DNA from: Modestobacter sp.
GTDB lineage: Bacteria > Actinomycetota > Actinomycetes > Mycobacteriales > Geodermatophilaceae
Assembly: GCA_025965775.1 (NCBI GenBank)
Contig: JAOPWG010000376.1
Span: 1 to 5,567, forward strand
Direction: 5' to 3'
Length of the DNA: 5,567 bases
The notes below the pieces were generated by a model. The model worked only from the letters and a program-made list of their open reading frames with translations. It was not told the origin of the DNA and ran no database searches. Each line of letters starts with the position of its first letter. The stretch's first letter is position 1. Below, in pieces: positions 4,963 to 5,567 of the stretch. Made by a program: the position numbers and the translations under genes.

Positions 4963-5567
4963 TAGTCGGCCTCCCGGCAGTCCACCTCCGAGCCGCCCGT
5001 CCGGGTGGGTGAGGCGCTCGTCGACCCCGTGGTCGTGTCCGGAGCCGGCACGGAGATGGTGACGGGGGAGGCCTGCGGGGTGAGACCGGGCTCGGTCGGC
5101 GGGGTCGGCGGGGGCGGCGTGGTCGGCGTGGTCGGCGTGGTCGGCGCGTCGTCCGTCGTGGTGCTGGGTGCGGTGGTGCGCGGGGTGGTCCGGCACAGCG
5201 GGAGCTGCTGGCCGCGCAGGTTGGCCAGGATCCGCTGGGCGTCGGCCCGGTCGTCGGCGGTGATGCCGGCGGTCACCCGGCTGCGGGCGGCCGGGGTGAG
5301 GTCGGCGGCCCCCATGCTCGTGGCCGCGTCCACCCGGTAGAGGTTCACGCCGACGATCGAGGCGTGCAGGCCCTGGAACACCGCCACCGGCTGACCCGCG
5401 GCGTCCTCCTGGACCCCGACGAACCAATGGCCCATCACGAACAGGTAGCTGCCGATCGCCACCGCGCCGAGGACCACGACCGCGGCCAGGGCCAGCAGCG
5501 CCGTGCGCAGCGGCCGGCGACGCCGGGGGGCCGGGGGGCCGCCGCCGAGGGTGACGGCCGCCGGGGC
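4962..5567 (-). CDS. pstP: PP2C-family Ser/Thr phosphatase PstP, C-terminal part (5' end cut by window edge)
   Basis: The last 201 codons of a membrane protein are visible, open to the right edge and ending with TAG at 4962-4964. The part starts with a Gly/Pro stretch and an arginine cluster (RRRR, visible residues 16-19), then one membrane helix (about 22-45), then an outer domain of about 80 residues (HWFVGVQ to LRGQQLPLC) resembling the extracytoplasmic part of actinobacterial PstP. A Thr/Pro-rich tail (about 126-190) with an exact PTT triplication follows, ending VDCREAD. Two cysteines (visible residues 125 and 197) bracket the tail and could pair. The PP2C catalytic domain that would remove phosphate from PknA, PknB and their substrates lies outside the window, so the name rests on topology, the similarity of the outer domain to mycobacterial PstP, and its place directly upstream of rodA. 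The C terminus overlaps the rodA GTG by one base. Confidence 0.88.
   Translation of the reverse strand, partial: APAAVTLGGGPPAPRRRRPLRTALLALAAVVVLGAVAIGSYLFVMGHWFVGVQEDAAGQPVAVFQGLHASIVGVNLYRVDAATSMGAADLTPAARSRVTAGITADDRADAQRILANLRGQQLPLCRTTPRTTAPSTTTDDAPTTPTTPTTPPPPTPPTEPGLTPQASPVTISVPAPDTTTGSTSASPTRTGGSEVDCREAD
4970..4975 (-). promoter_or_regulatory. Ribosome binding site of rodA within the pstP 3' end
   Basis: GGGAGG on the minus strand, 7 nt before the GTG at 4962, is a strong Shine-Dalgarno match located inside the last codons of pstP. It fixes the rodA start. The stop/start overlap TAGTG suggests that ribosomes finishing pstP can re-initiate on rodA. Confidence 0.8.
5119..5145 (-). repeat. 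Three exact 9-bp repeats in the pstP tail
   Basis: The plus-strand unit GTGGTCGGC occurs three times in direct succession. On the coding strand it gives a PTT-PTT-PTT run inside the Thr/Pro-rich tail of PstP, followed by a run of prolines. The unit is in frame, so slippage would lengthen or shorten the linker without disrupting the downstream residues. Confidence 0.85.

Noticed and set aside
5119..5145. Short direct repeats as a CRISPR array or protein-binding iterons
   Set aside because: The units are contiguous 9-mers without spacers, lie inside a coding region, and are explained by the PTT-repeat peptide.
4963..5427. In-frame N-terminal extension of rodA
   Set aside because: The extension overlaps the pstP end, is Arg/Pro/His-rich with no membrane character, and the GTG at 4962 has a good ribosome site and gives the expected length for RodA.

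Overview
The window holds part of a conserved actinobacterial cell-wall and cell-division signalling operon. All genes are on the minus strand, so transcription runs from right to left. The very high GC content (roughly 70% or more by eye), GTG starts, overlapping stop/start codons, and the order phosphatase - SEDS glycosyltransferase - class B transpeptidase - Ser/Thr kinase - Ser/Thr kinase match the pstP-rodA-pbpA-pknA-pknB cluster of Mycobacterium and relatives. The details (a PknA with a PASTA-like ectodomain and a Thr-rich tail) do not look mycobacterial. A Geodermatophilales-, Frankiales- or Pseudonocardiales-type actinobacterium is plausible, but I cannot fix the genus from the sequence.

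Layout in transcription order. Positions 5567-4962 hold the C-terminal 201 codons of pstP (membrane anchor and outer domain; the PP2C catalytic domain lies beyond the right edge). Positions 4962-3532 hold rodA (476 aa). Positions 3535-2051 hold pbpA (494 aa). Positions 2051-417 hold pknA (544 aa). A 118-bp non-coding gap follows at 416-299. Positions 298-1 hold the first 99 codons of pknB; the rest lies beyond the left edge. The first four genes are joined by overlaps of 1, 4 and 1 nt (TAGTG, GTGA, TGATG), which suggests one transcript with translational coupling. The pknA-pknB gap is the only break.

How the genes work together, from knowledge of the families: RodA polymerises glycan strands from lipid II and PbpA crosslinks them. 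PknA and PknB sense the wall from outside through their ectodomains and phosphorylate division and wall-synthesis proteins. PstP reverses that phosphorylation.

I did not find a novel system here. The points of interest are departures inside a familiar operon: a PknA with a single PASTA-like repeat and three tandem 12-residue Thr-rich repeats at its C terminus; a Thr/Pro-rich tail on PstP carrying an exact 9-nt triplication; Ser/Thr/Pro-rich cytoplasmic tails on RodA; and the gap before pknB, which holds a GC-rich hairpin and a weak -10-like hexamer. The long plus-strand reading frames opposite these genes are GC-bias shadows.
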